Below, one piece after another: positions 24,876 through 38,069 of a stretch of 64,000 nt of DNA. Within the stretch, counting starts at the first letter, position 1. The number at the start of each line of letters is the position of its first letter. The notes under the pieces were generated by a model. That model was not told the DNA's origin. It was given only the letters and a program-made list of their open reading frames with translations, and searched no databases. The stretch is from assembly GCA_013365325.1 (NCBI GenBank), contig JABVXV010000008.1, positions 310,001 to 374,000 on the forward strand, read 5' to 3'. The translations under genes and the position numbers were made by a program. This stretch comes from Dipetalonema caudispina. Its lineage: Eukaryota > Nematoda > Chromadorea > Rhabditida > Onchocercidae.

Positions 24876-27800
24876 AAAAAAGGAAAGAAACAGAAAGTAA
24901 GTTGAAATTAAAACAAAAAAAAATAGACTTGAAATATGTTTGCTTAACAGTAATATTTAAGGACTTGAATTTAAGCGTAAATTTATCATTCGAAATGTAA
25001 AACAGATATTTAAATCTGAAGAAATTTAGTGATAAAATTAAAATTATAGACCCGGAAATAGGAAACTAGAACAAATGGATCTTTGATTCACTATCAAAAA
25101 TGACTCACTTATCGAAAATAATTTTGAAAGGTATGATGCAGCTCAATTGTATTTGATAAGATTTCATTAAAGTACCATATTTCCCTATTATATTTGATTT
25201 TGATGTGTCGCTTAAAATGTAAATGTCCTCATAGATTGTACAGAGCCTAAAAACTATGTAGCAACTTTGTGGCTTTTTAACATTATGATATTTTCTATTA
25301 ATTACTCCCTTGAATATAGCCAAGTTCGAATATTTACAGTATGTTTAAATTTATATGACAAAATCGAATAGGAATGAGTGAAGAGTTAACGATTGTTTAC
25401 AGCTGTATTGATGGATTAATAGATCAGGCAAGAACTTTTATTGAGGTTATTTTAATCTTTCAGATCCTTTGCTGCATTTATTTGAAAATAATATCTCAAA
25501 TGAGAAATATTTAAATTAAGATAAAATTAATGATGTTGACTCAGTATAACAAATTTAACGTATCGTTATAATTATAGCATAAATGATAAAAATCAAACCG
25601 CTGAGTTTGGAAAATCTATGCAAATGTTGAGAGATTGCAGGTGAAGTACAACAAATTAGTGTTTTTTAAAATTTAAGAGAAGCACATATGTTATTCTCTG
25701 GAGATTTTTCGTAATTAGAGATTGTTTTTGATTTGCAAAACCAAATAATAATAAATAATGATGTGATGGAGCAATTTTTTATAGATCGTTCAATGTATCC
25801 CTTCAAATGTGTAAAATGTTTTAAGTGAAAATTTTGACAAAATTTAACATGTGGAAATATTTTCTCTCATTGAAGTATCGAAGAAAAGAATTGATTTATT
25901 GCAGCCTTTGTAAATACTAATTTACAGGTATTGTAGAAATTGTAGCTGTACTGGAATGATTTCATTGGGACTGTGTAGATGAACAGGGTATCGATACAAA
26001 TGGATAGATTCAATTTTACGACGCTTTCATCCCATTTAATCATGTTTTGGCTTATCCACGTAAATATTTCTTTTTTCTTCTGACAGTTTTTGAGCTCATT
26101 TATTGATATGCCAGATGATCAGGGATATGTTTAATGCAACAAATAGCTATTAAAACAAATCTTTAGTTAAGAAAAATTGATATAACATTTTATTTGTATA
26201 ACTAAACTAACTCTCTGAATTATGACTTTCTAAGAGGAGTAATACACAGGAAGTCTGAAAAGTAATACAAGCATTCTCTTCGTCCTTAAAGAGAGGAGAG
26301 AAAGGTTTTTTTTTTTTTTTCTTTTTTTTCGAGACTTGTGCGACGATAGAGTCTTTCCTTTGCAGGGATTTGTCCGTCCGTCCGTCTTCCTTTCCTCCCT
26401 TCCTACCCAACCCTATTATCACGAAAGCAACCGTACACCGCTACCCCTTTCCATCCAACCAATCATTCAAGTGATTTATGTACACTTCGTTTATTCCATT
26501 CCATTCCACAGGCCCTTTCACTCGGATATTTCATTTCAGTGTTTCTTCATCACATTTTCTCCCTTCCCCGTTCTACCTACCTCCACTCTGTCTGTCACAC
26601 ATAGCCTTCTTCATATCCATTATTAAAAACGGCAGTAGTCCCATTTTTCCAGCATTTTCCTGCGCCTTGTCTGAATGTCCATACTTCTCGACTCGATTCG
26701 TTCAATTCGATTTGATTAACTCAATTCAATTCGATATCAATCTTCTTTCCTTCCTTCTTTCCTCGTTTTGTTTATACCTTCAGAATACTTCATTCAAGTG
26801 TGTTTTAGTTAGCATTCCCGTCACTAAAGGGAGCTCTCATCAGTACCATACCCGAACACTTCCATGATGACATTAATACCCGTAGAAATGGGTAGAAGCT
26901 TAGGGTGACAGAGATGGGACGCCCAGTCTGTACAGATTGTACAACCTCTCTATAAATTCTAACACCTCATATTGCGGGACTACTGCTCTTCCCTTCCTTT
27001 CGTTCAATAACTTACAACGAGACAATTGTCCCATCTGATACATGCGATGAGGTATATGACCCTCTTACCTCTCACTTCCTCCCCATTCCTCTCCTTCTTC
27101 TCCTCAATCTTAACCTTTCCCATCGGCTCACTTCCGAAGAGAGTGTAGCATGACCTGACACCTCTCTTCTCCCCCGCAATACATTGTTAACTCTCCTCTC
27201 CTCTTCGACCTATCCAATCAGACTACAGCTACAAGTGATCATCTGCACTGTTAAATGAACATTTATTCGCATACATAATTGGCCATCTTTAGCCTTTGAC
27301 TTGATCACTTTGGCTATAAGCTACTATTTATCAATTTTTCATCATTTCTAAATCTCAATGATTAGAGAGTAGTAGCACAATATGGTTGCATGCCAAATGG
27401 AAACATTTCCTTTTCGAGTATTTCGAAATCATCCACTAAACTGGTAACTTCTTACGGTTAGGCTTAACATACTTATATTTCAGTGATTTCAGGCTATTTG
27501 TCCCTAAGCCTAATTCTCAGATCTTCTTCTAACCTAATGTTAACAGCACTTGAACTAGCTTATTGCAATATATAAATCTGTTCCTTTTTTAAAGAGTCAA
27601 ATATAACGATAAATTTTCCAAACCCACTCGATCTTTGTTTGTTTTGATGGTAAACTTATTTTTATTTCAGTTAAATTCTTGTTAAAATTTGAAAATTTTT
27701 CCATTTTCTCTGACTTTCCACCCATGACCGTAGACCTATTTTTTAAATTTCACTTGCAATAACTGCTATAAATTCACCAAACCTTGCGGATTCTTTTTTT

Positions 27801-30800
27801 TGCTCACTCTGTCACTGTGAAAAGTTACTCTCTGATGGTGTTCAACGTCGCATTTCCTTCATCACCATTCCTTCTGTTGTGCAAATTTTGATTTTTTTTC
27901 TTTTTCTTAACCCATTCAGAAGTACATCTCCTTCCAAGTTAAGCAACATTTGAGTTTGGTAGCCTTCCTATGGAAAATATATAAAAGTGGGCTTTTTTTA
28001 ACTTCAAAACAGACATTTTTATGTGTAAAATACAGGTATACTAAATCTTTTTAGCAACTGCAAAAAAAAGTTGCCAAACGTGTGGCGGTGATGCAGTAAT
28101 TTCAACTCATAACAAATCCCATCAAATTTCCTTACAGTTTTTTTACGTAGTTACCATTTTCATATTTTACAAATTTAAAGGATGTAATATAAGTGGATAA
28201 ATTAGTCCTAAGGTCTTCGTTCATCAATCACATACTTCAATTAGATTCAAGAATGGATATTTTGGATTCAAAAATAATTCTCATCATTCTGCAAGAAGGA
28301 AATCACTTCAGTAATTTTGAATCAACTCTAGCCTCTGTCACTTTTTGTCAGTTGCAAGCTATTTGTAAACTGATCTTGAAATGAATTATCAGTACTGAAA
28401 TATCAAAAATGATTCCTGTTTTTATTAACACGCTAATGTTGCTTTTATTAATTTGAATCTAGTCCAAATATAATGTATTTAGATTGAGTACTAACTTTTA
28501 AGACTTTTGCGCCGATATAGATGTAAAAAAAAAAGAAAGAAGCAAATGGTATGAATGAGACTTCTGCCTCGACAAACTAAAGTCCATAACCTTCTTAAAC
28601 GGTTCTTTTTTTTTTTTTTGTTATATTTCATCAACTGCATTTTTGCAAGTGTGAGACTATGGCCTTCATCATAAAAATTGAATGCATTTTTCGGGTGGAA
28701 ATAGCTGGTTACAAGATGAACAAATTTTTGTAGCTTCAGCATTTCCCCTTCACTGGTTGACCTTCCTTTGGATGTTTTTTTTTTTTTTTTTTTTTTAATC
28801 GAAACTAGTCCTTTTTATCAAAACAATCAGTTTTTCATTCCTTTGAAATTATTTCCTGTTTTTTCCCTCATCTTATTCTTAGACTAGACAGCAAAAAAGC
28901 GAAAGCAACCATTTTATCTTTGATATCTCAGTACAACAACATATCCTACCATACTTGGAATCAAAAATTGGATGATGTAAAATTACAGTAAAATATATTT
29001 TGGAAGCTTTGAATGAGCTGAGCAGATAATGATAAGGCTGAATATTAGTTTGACCTGATAAATGATTTGCTACTAGAGGTATTTTACGAGTGGGTAAGGG
29101 CAAAAGAATGAAATGATGAAAATGATATATAAGTAATAACCTGAATCCTCATCCTTTGTCGAACTCTCTCTCTCCCTCTCTTGTTTTCTTGTTTTTTCTT
29201 TTCTTTCCTTTTTTTTTTTTTTTTTTTTCTTTTAAAGTTATACAGAATGTTTGGTCTGGTTTAATTTCTAAGAGATTTCATTAGAAGAAATATATTTTTC
29301 CTTATGTACAAGAAATTTAGATCGATTTGAAAATTAAAATTTAAATATAAGGAAAAAGAAGAATCGTGACAAATTCAATCTATTCAGTTCATTTAGTTCA
29401 ATTAATTTTAAAATCTGATAATTAAATCCAATTTCCAGATTCCTCATGAGGCTAAAAATTTTAGCCAATTTCAAGGATAAAAAATCTGATAGCAAGCTTA
29501 TTTCTACGATCCAATCTTATCCATTGCCAATGCAATCGAAAGATTCTTTACGATGAATAACCAAAGAGTTCTGATTATCCCGAAAACGACTGTATAAAGA
29601 TAATTAAATTTTATAGTAATTTAAGGAGATTACTGATGAAAGAGCAAATAGCCAAAGAAATAGTTTAGTCTAAATATTTATTGATTTAGAACAATTAATA
29701 GTGAATAGATTTAATGGATAACAATCAATGAGAAAAAACCTATCAAACTGAAACACAAAAAATGAAACTATTCTCCAGGAACGAATGCAGGTGGAAAAAT
29801 GAATTCAGGCGGAATTTAATAAAAAGATACAGAAAGAAACGCTTCGATTCATTTCCTTTCCATTAATATCTAACTAATCTTTTTTGTAAAATTTAGGAAA
29901 GTAAAGATGCGATTGCTAAAAAAATCAAAAGTAAACAATTTTAGATTTTTTGTAAGCAATAAGAGATTACAAAAAGCTTCATCCGTTCATTTTAGCTTAT
30001 CTTTTCATCTATCTTCACCTTATTCAATGATTATAAGGAATTATATCTGTTGAAATTACCAAAAAGAAGTTTTAAAATGAAAGCACATCAAAAATAGCAA
30101 AAATAGAACAAAACCCTACCTACACCATATTGAGTTTAAACATAATATTGAGTACGAACACAAGTAAAGAATTTGTATCACAATTAGCAAATATAAACTG
30201 ATGTGACGAAGATGAATGCATTATGTTTAGTTATTTCAGGTATGTTCTTTAGATTGCATGAACTACTTCACTTCAATTTAACTTTTAGCAAGTTACAACA
30301 TAGATGAATATTTCCAACTTTATATTCATCATTTCAGATGTTTTAAATCTGTCAAATTTATTGGAGTATCATTATTTGCTTTTATTTGAAAGTCCCTGTT
30401 TTCCTGGTGATATTTTTTGATCAAATTAATCTGATCAGAAAAAGGATGGAGGGCAAATCGCAAGAGTTATAAGTGGAGTCGTAATGTGTTACTTTGAAAT
30501 AACGCAAAGGAAACGGCGCCCACTAATTTGGTGAAGATTAGTAAATTGAGGACTGCAACTACTAGTTTGGATTTTTTTCCCCATTTCTATCAAGTAACCA
30601 TATGTTGAGGTCATTAAATGATCTAAGGCCTTCTTCTTTTAGACCCACTTCTATATAACGAATCAAAAATGCACCAACCTGCAAATGTTGCTTTGTTTTT
30701 AGCTTTTGGAATGAAGTAGATATACTGTAATATTTCCAGGTTTTCTTTGCACTTTCTTTTGTAATGTACAAAATTTTACGAAATTTCCAGATTCTTGTGC

Positions 30801-31809
30801 GTAATAACTAAAAACATTTGCAAATTATCTATGAAGACAACGAACATTGTCAATGATAGTTGGTTGGTTGGTTGTTGTGTGGAATTTAGTTGTTCATCGA
30901 AAACCACTCTCCACTTTCTAAGAATAAATAATCTTTTTGTCCTATTTATTGCCCAAAAAAGAAATGACGATCAGCATTTCAATTCTTTTTTGTTCAGAAA
31001 GTTAACATCATTGATCGAGACTAAGCTTCACTAAAAAATTCCTTTCAAACAGTAGCTCTAATCTTTGCAACAATCTTTTATTCAGCAAATTCTTCATTGC
31101 AAGATCGATCAGTACAAAAAATTTTCAACATAAATTTTTCTAGCTATTTAAAAGAAAACATCAGAAGCCATTGCATATATATATATATACATACACATAC
31201 ACACAGAAATGACTCTCTTATATTCTTCGAAATCAGTTCAAAATTTTCTTCATTGGATACATAATTCACTTGGTTTTACTATCTTGGTATCAACTTTCTT
31301 AGTAACTTAATTTCTTTAATGAGTGTATCCAATATTGATTGAATTGTGTTCCTTATCACTAAGTTTTAAATGATATGGAAAGTGGAGAAATCGGCAAGCT
31401 CAGATGCAAATGGAATAGACAATAACTTTCCTGACCCCTTGCCATAATATGAAATTTTTTTTTTAATGCTGGTACTGAAGTAACATCAAGAAAAATGTGG
31501 TTATTATGCGAATCAGATTCTTATTTCAGTCTGTAATTTAATTAGAAAATATCCAATTAGATATTAAATACACTAGAAAAGAACACTATTGAAAAACTGA
31601 AGTCATTTGAAGTTCCCTAACAGTTTGTGCAAAGCTTGCGCTTTAGTACTGTGAACAATAAATGCATTGGTATTTGTTGAACATAAATGTTAAGCAAATA
31701 AGAAAATATCAAATGAAACATTGTTATGGATGACTCAACAAACAAATAGCTTATCAGGAATATTTGCGCAAGAGGATTATGTAGCGATTAAAGTAATACA
31801 GTAGAATAG

Positions 31810-31901
31810 GCTGTCAGCTAATTACTAAATGGTTATTTGCCTCAAAGTAATTAGTAATTTAAGCTTTTAAGTGAAGCTGTCAACCAATTATTGAATGGTT
31901 A
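31810..31901. repeat. Diverged 26-bp direct repeat with TAATTA inverted repeat
   Basis: 31810-31835 and 31876-31901 share 22 of 26 bases (GCTGTC...AATT...AATGGTTA). Between and overlapping them, CTAATTACT (31818) and AGTAATTAG (31846) form a 9-bp inverted repeat with the homeodomain core TAATTA. Confidence 0.7.
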
Positions 31902-32569
31902 GAATTACCGTAGTTATCTGAAAAGACTACGCTCAAAAATTTCCAAAACCACGCCCTGAATGTCTAGAGATAACCTCCTTTTCGTTCATTGGTTCAGCAT
32001 TTGTCATACATCGTATTATTGTCATTTGATTCGTTTTATTGCTTTTTCATCCTTATCCTTCCAAATGATAACAAAGTTTCTATTATGATAGAGCAGATTG
32101 GAAAGATGGAACTTACTTAATATTACACCAATGCAATCATCTTAGCGACATTAATTCCTGATCGAATCTTATATCCTGATCCTGTTCTTCTAGGAAGTTC
32201 TAAGACTGCCAGAATTAGCTTAATTAACGAGTCGAGTTAACCGTGATTGATACTACAGTCATATTGTTTTGTTGTTTATGTAGCTCCAAATGGAACATTC
32301 TGAGCATATATTAGTGATACCAGTGATATGACGTAACAAACCATTGTCACTTTATAGTAAGGATAAGGTGTGCAAGTGATTTAGGCAAACTTTAATGACG
32401 CTTTGAGACTTTACAAAAAGGCTGGTCTTATTTGTAAGACAAAGTTAAAAATGTTACAGCACTGTCAGACTGCATCATCAAAATAAAATGTATAGAATAA
32501 CATTTTGAGCTGACCTTATTTGAAATTGATTGAATTGGGATTATAAATCTTGCTAAGCTTTCAAATTGC

Positions 32570-32650
32570 ATTGAGGCTGGTGAGGTAGTTTATAAAGCTG
32601 CGAGAGTAAATCAAGCTCGCAGATTTTAAGCTATCTCCACTGCCTACATT
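32570..32650 (+). ncRNA. let-7-family microRNA precursor (predicted)
   Basis: Positions 32581-32588 read TGAGGTAG, the invariant first eight bases of let-7-family microRNAs. The putative mature strand continues TTTATAAAGCTG to about 32602. The region folds into a long hairpin: CTGCGAG (32598-32604) pairs perfectly with CTCGCAG (32616-32622) around an 11-nt loop. The seed-bearing GAGGTAG pairs with CTATCTC (32631-32637), and the lower stem AGGC (32574-32577) pairs with GCCT (32642-32645). The mature strand on the 5' arm, the small loop and the roughly 60-nt pre-miRNA all match let-7 architecture. let-7-family members time larval transitions and repress lin-41/lin-28-type targets in nematodes. 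The 3' half differs from let-7 itself, so this is a diverged sister. No host gene was seen. Confidence 0.75.
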
Positions 32651-34329
32651 GCATACCTCTTTTACTCCTCGCCTATTCATGAACTTATTCAAATTTCTCC
32701 AACTTATCCTTCGTTTTGATTATTTCTTTTTTTTTTTGAAAATTTTGTTTAAATGGTTTATATTTCGAAAGTTCGATAGTTTCACCTTTCTAAATAGTTC
32801 ACTAAAAAGAGGAATAAAGATCATATGAAAATTAGAATTCATGACGTAATTGATAGATTTGAAAATTTCAAGGTAGAATATTATTAGTACTTACAATTGC
32901 TTATGAATTGAATTTTGAGTTATATAGCTCTGTTGATAGCTCATTAGTTCAATGTCGAGCATCGTGCAACGCATAGTGCCTTGTCGTATGCTCTGAATTT
33001 TAAGATACAGAAGCAATCTTGCAACAGGTATCTTTAATTGGACTGATAAAAAACGTAACTCCACTAATTTTCAACTTCCGATCACTTCAATTTAAGGTGT
33101 CTGCTCGAATTAACTTTTGATTTTTTTCAACTTCGAAAAAGTTATCGTCCTAATAATTCCATATTTTTACAATCTGTGCAGTGCAAATCAGAAAAGAATA
33201 TAAAAGCTTATTATCAATGGTGCTGAAAATACAACAAATGTATCGATCAACAGACAAATGAAATTCAGTAAATGTGTTTACTCTTATTGGATTAAAGCTA
33301 AAAGCATACCTTGTCTGTTTTACGTCGCGATGTATTTAGCATAATTTCAATGAATCCCAAAAAAAAAAAAAAAATATTGAAAAGCAATCAGTAAATATAA
33401 CAAGAAAATTTCTATTATTTGAGCAAAAAATTTGCATAAAATTTTAAGTATCATCTATATATTTGGACGTTACTGCCGGATAATTCACTGTTTTGATTTG
33501 TTAGGTTTTAAAAATGCTTGCACAACAAACTCATGGACAAATTTGTAGAGGAATAATAACAACATTTTCGATCGAGTTCATTTGTTCAGCCAAAAAGTAC
33601 CTGAAAGGAACACTTCTGACTTTATTTTTTATCGTGGTATGCATCCAATGTACAAATATATATGATTAAAAAAAAAAGAAAATAAAAAAGGAAACTTTTT
33701 TTTGTTATAAAAACTTTTATATCATTTACTTGAAATACCTTTCTCTTTTACCTTGTCGATCATTCCATCATCTTTATTATTTCATTTTAAACTTGATAAT
33801 AACTGATTGCTATCCATAGAGATAGTATTATTTATGTTTGAATGATTAAACAAAAATAGCTTTAACTGCGTTAGAATCCAAGCGATAATGGATTCATCAC
33901 ATTTATGCTTCAGGAAATATTTTGATATCACATTCGACTAGAGTTTCTAAAATTTCGAGATTTAAAAATGTCAAATCTGCATTAATGAATAAGTTGTTCA
34001 CTGATGCAGTCACATTTTCTCTCATAACGTTGACCTTTTTTATTTGTCCTTCACCACACAACAAAAAGTATAGTTTTGTGTATCCTTTAAATTCCCGAAA
34101 TCATCTTTCCAAGGCCAGTGTTGAAACGCAAAACATTGTCTAGGCAGTTTTTTTTTCGCAAAATAGCCCAAAAGTTTCGATCAATGGAATGTCTGATAAT
34201 GAATTCTTTGATTCCAATAAGTTCATATTTTTACATTTCCTACGAAGTAGGAGATGATTAACAAATTCTGATCTAATTGATTAGTTTGAAATTTTACTTC
34301 TAAATTCTATTCTTAAAATTTGGAAGATT
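32651..34329. other. Interval between the microRNA and the methyltransferase gene
   Basis: No gene recognised. A 72-codon ORF at 33925-34143 on the plus strand could hold upstream exon sequence of the methyltransferase gene, but no phase-compatible splice was found. Confidence 0.5.
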
Positions 34330-37099
34330 ATGAGTTATAATGATTATTTGCAAGATAAAAAAAGGGATAAATTTTTTGAGATATCGTTATTGGTAGCTCA
34401 ACCCAAAAATAACGGACAAAACCAAACGGTCATGGTCGAGAAAATATGTCCCAAAGAGTTTCTACTCTGCTTGTTGATCAAAGATGAATCTTTTGGTGAC
34501 AGTGGACAGTAAGTCTGGTATATATTATTTAAAACGAGTGAGCAAATGATGATCGTATGCATAAGAATTTGTTCTTAAAAATAAATTTGATACTCCCAGG
34601 AATTTCGTGCTTCGTACTCTTGTACCAGAAAAATTTCCCGATTTCGTTGTTGCTCAAGTAATCCTGCAAACAATTACAGGTTTTTCATTATATATCAGAA
34701 TTTTAAATTTTTTGGAATCGAAGGAATTTAAACTTGAAAAAATATATATCGTAATTTGTATTATAAAATAATACATTAGCACATTGCACTGGCACATCAG
34801 TAAAGATTAAATCCTTGCCAACTCCATCATTAATTATGAAATCAAAACGGTTATTCAATTGTAAGCAAAATTAATTTGCTGCAAAAAAGACTTTTGAATT
34901 AGATGAAAGAGATAGATGAAAAAGAATGCAAATTCAGGGTGGAATTCATGGCTATCACAGTTTAATCGAGCTCAGTGTCGTGCAATGGCACTTTTACCAG
35001 CTGATTACCAACAAATAATGCTAACAGCAGCATTCTTGACCGGATCATTACGTAAAGTAGACGATGATATTGGATACAGTCGTGTATTACTGATCGGCCT
35101 TGGAGCACGCTCAATTGCCAATTATATTCAGTATCATTTGTTTTGGGTAAGAAAATATTGTTTTATTAAAAAAGATTCCTTCAGTTTTATCAAAAAAAAA
35201 AAGAAAAAATGACAGGTTTTGCTTAACAATTCCCATTTTCCCTAATCAAAATTTCATATCAGTGCGACAATGTGAAGAGATCAAATCACAAATTTTCTTG
35301 ATCTTAATAAATTAATTCTTTGTCTGATATCTTACTTTGGTAAAAAACGGAAATGCCATGAAATAATTCTTCATTGCAGGTAGAAATCGATGAGCTCATT
35401 GCTGTTGAAAAGGATCAATATCTGAACAAAATATGGTTAGAAAATCCAACTTGGAGTCATATCACTGTCTCCGATATACGTTAGTGATTTCATATCACGA
35501 CATCCAATATTTTGTCAGCAACTCCACTTGTACTTGCATTTTGCGTGTTCTCACTTCAATCATCTAATATCAAAGAATTTTTTAGATAAGATATCGCGCT
35601 GTATTCTTTTTTTTGAAACATGCTTGACCAAAAGCATTTCTCATTAATATCTAATTAATTTTTGTTGATCGTGAAGTCATCGATATTCAAAAAAGCAGAA
35701 AAAAATTAGGGCACAAATCAAAAAAAATTTTCTTTTCGAAAATAAATTAACAGATTTCATCAACCCCTATTCACTTTCATTAGTCTCATTTTCACAGTTT
35801 TTAAAAATGTTTTTCGAGTAATAGCAAAAATATAATTAGGGAGAGAAATAAACTAATTAATCATATTACGTGAATACTATATCAAGTGAAGTTAGTACAA
35901 GCAGTTGTGTCGAAAATGATTTCCAAAAACCTTAAATTCAATTTATTATTCAAAAATTTGCTAAAATTCGGAAGGAATTTTTTTTTCACAAATATAATAG
36001 AAATGTTTGAACTTTACAGGTTGAATAGAAAAATTTCGACTTTAGAGGCTCCTGATAATATTAAATTTGCTTTTAATGCTCACTTATTAATTAATGCTTT
36101 CTTAGCCATCTCAAATATTCTGAACAAAATTTAAAAAAAATCAATATAAACTGTTTGTAAAGGTGAAGAAAACTACAATGCAGTATTTATCGACACTTGT
36201 CTTAATGCTATTTGTCCACCAACAGAAACAATCGAAACAGCTGCACAGCTGAATAAGACTCTTAAAGAAAATGGTGAACTTCCTTCAATTTCAAAAAATC
36301 TACGACCGTTCTTTCAACATATGTCACACATTTGCGCGTATTTTAATATTCTTTGGTTATTAGCAACCTATGCTAGACACTTCAAAATGTTTTATTGTTT
36401 TGTTTTTATGAAATGAGAAGGACTGACATCGAAAGATGGAATTATCATTGCATACATACTTTTTTTTTAAGTTAAATAGTGAGAGAAAAGATGCCAATAA
36501 TAACAATATTGAAAATGTATTCGGTGGAAGTAATGCTGCAAATTAAACTTATTTTAAATTTCAAAATGACTGAAAACGAAGATTAACTCAATTGAAGTGT
36601 GATATGGAGGAAAACTTTCAGGTGTCCTTATTATCAATGTGAATGCTCCAACAAAGAATTTATTGTATCGTACATTGAAAAGGGTGGGAAAATTCTTAAC
36701 GCTAGTAAATTTCTTTCAAATCGCTAAACTGATTTGAAAGTTCTCTTATTGAGCTTCCATGATAACTGATAATTCTTGTAATTGTGAATATAGATCTCAA
36801 CTAACAAACATTTTTGTTCTAAATTCTAATAAGTGTAAATACCTGAACATCGATCTAATGCTCGAAATAGTGAGAACTATTTGAGTAACAGTAAGATTAT
36901 TGAATATTTGCAGGTAAATAACAGTTTGTCAAAAGCATATGATTGCTTTATGATAGCTAATCGGAGTGATCGTATGGCTCCCTTGAATAAAATACTTCTT
37001 TATTGGAAAATAGCATCAACAAGTGGATGTGAAAAGATGATTAAGTCATTTAAAATGAATAAAAAATCTTTCTCATTGTCCAGGTTAACTGCTATGTGA
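34330..37099 (+). CDS. Divergent spermidine-synthase-like (METTL13-type) methyltransferase
   Basis: Exons 34330-34508, 34600-34679, 34938-35146, 35380-35479, 36163-36273, 36622-36683 and 36914-37099 give 308 residues. The order matches the C-terminal methyltransferase half of METTL13: a preceding W..L..FNRAQCRAMALLPAD helix, motif I RVLLIGLGARSIANYIQ, acidic motif VEIDELIAVEKD, a strand NAVFIDTC, and LKENGVLIINVNAPTKNLLY, comparable to 'GVFILNLVCRD'. METTL13 methylates eEF1A in animals. Here the usual GLGGG is GLGAR and the motif after the beta-4 strand is poorly kept, so catalytic competence is uncertain. The N-terminal METTL13 domain is absent or lies in unrecognised upstream exons. The start at 34330 is the first ATG of the exon. 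AATAAA at 37156. Confidence 0.65.
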
Positions 37100-37155
37100 A
37101 CATAATGTTCCAAAATGAATTTAAGATAAATGTTTACATTGCTATCTATTATCAG

Positions 37156-37161
37156 AATAAA
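37156..37161 (+). terminator. Polyadenylation signal of the methyltransferase gene
   Basis: AATAAA 57 bp after the TGA. Confidence 0.5.
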
Positions 37162-38069
37162 ATAATGATATCATCATTTTCAAGTATTACAATTACAATT
37201 AAGATGCTATTAAATGTAAAGATATTTAGGTTAACTGAGCTTCTTTACTTTATGTTTACCTATTAGATTATAACAGCTTTAGAACTAACGCTCTTGCCGT
37301 TGTCTTTACTTTACCTCATTTTTCGTGCTGAATTTCAATGTTTATCAGTTATCATGTCCTGTAATTCACTCCTACTTCACATATCAGAATTAAATTTAAA
37401 TGAACAGACTTCGTTTGATTCAAAATTGCTCAAATTTTTCATATTAAGTATGGAATCGAAATATTCTTATTTTGCATCAAATTCTTCGTGTGTTTCTAAA
37501 ATTTGCAAATAAAAGTTTTTCATTTGAATAAGGAAGTAATCATTGCGGATTCAATGAAAGAAGTAATAGCGGATCAATAGCATTACTTCAAACACATTTA
37601 AAAATTTGCAGTAAAACTAGAAATTCATAAACACGCATTTTATAGTAAAAAGAGTAAAATTCATCAAACATTTTAGGTAATTTCCTCGCTCACATCATTT
37701 TTTACAGTAATCGCGTGGTTCACGCCATTTTTTACAACACAGTCTTTTGTTGCATGGTTGTATATACTATTATTTTATACAGAGACAAATCACTAAAACT
37801 GGTTAAATTAGAAAATCGGTTGAAATGGTTTTCAAACCAGATGTTCTGAATATAGCTTACGTAATTGGTTGTGACATTTTTGAGAAGTGTGACAATTTCG
37901 ATCTTTAGACACTTTTTCTATTACTAGTAGTAAAAGTTAATTGTTTCAGCAATTTCATAACATCTAGTCTGCTTATTTAAAACTTGCAACATTTAGTTAA
38001 TCAACAAATAGATATAGTGATAGATAAATCTCTTATATCCTGCTTATATAAAAGTAGTTGAAAGAAATA

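Larger units (their letters stand above)
21481..32569. other. Gene-poor stretch, right part
   Basis: No protein family recognised. Items inside: a CACGTG-centred hairpin at 21720-21753, a CRE-type palindrome TGACGTCA at 24383-24390, a lysine/arginine-rich exon-like ORF on the minus strand at 24764-24875, a C+T-rich island at about 26.3-27.25 kb, several poly-T tracts, and a diverged direct repeat at 31810-31901. Remaining ORFs are short and AT-driven. Confidence 0.6.

Noticed and set aside
26876..26900. TACCCGTAG resembling the miR-51/100 seed
   Set aside because: It can form only a 5-6 bp mini-hairpin (TACCC/GGGTA), with no precursor-length stem.
32948..32990. Hairpin GAGCAT...ATGCTC about 370 bp after the let-7-like element, possible second miRNA or degenerate tRNA
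   Set aside because: It has a three-base internal loop and weak outer pairing, no known seed, and no tRNA A/B box pattern.
36345..36390. TCTTTGGTTAT resembling the miR-9/79 family
   Set aside because: It lies in a methyltransferase intron and no partner arm resembling the star strand exists nearby.
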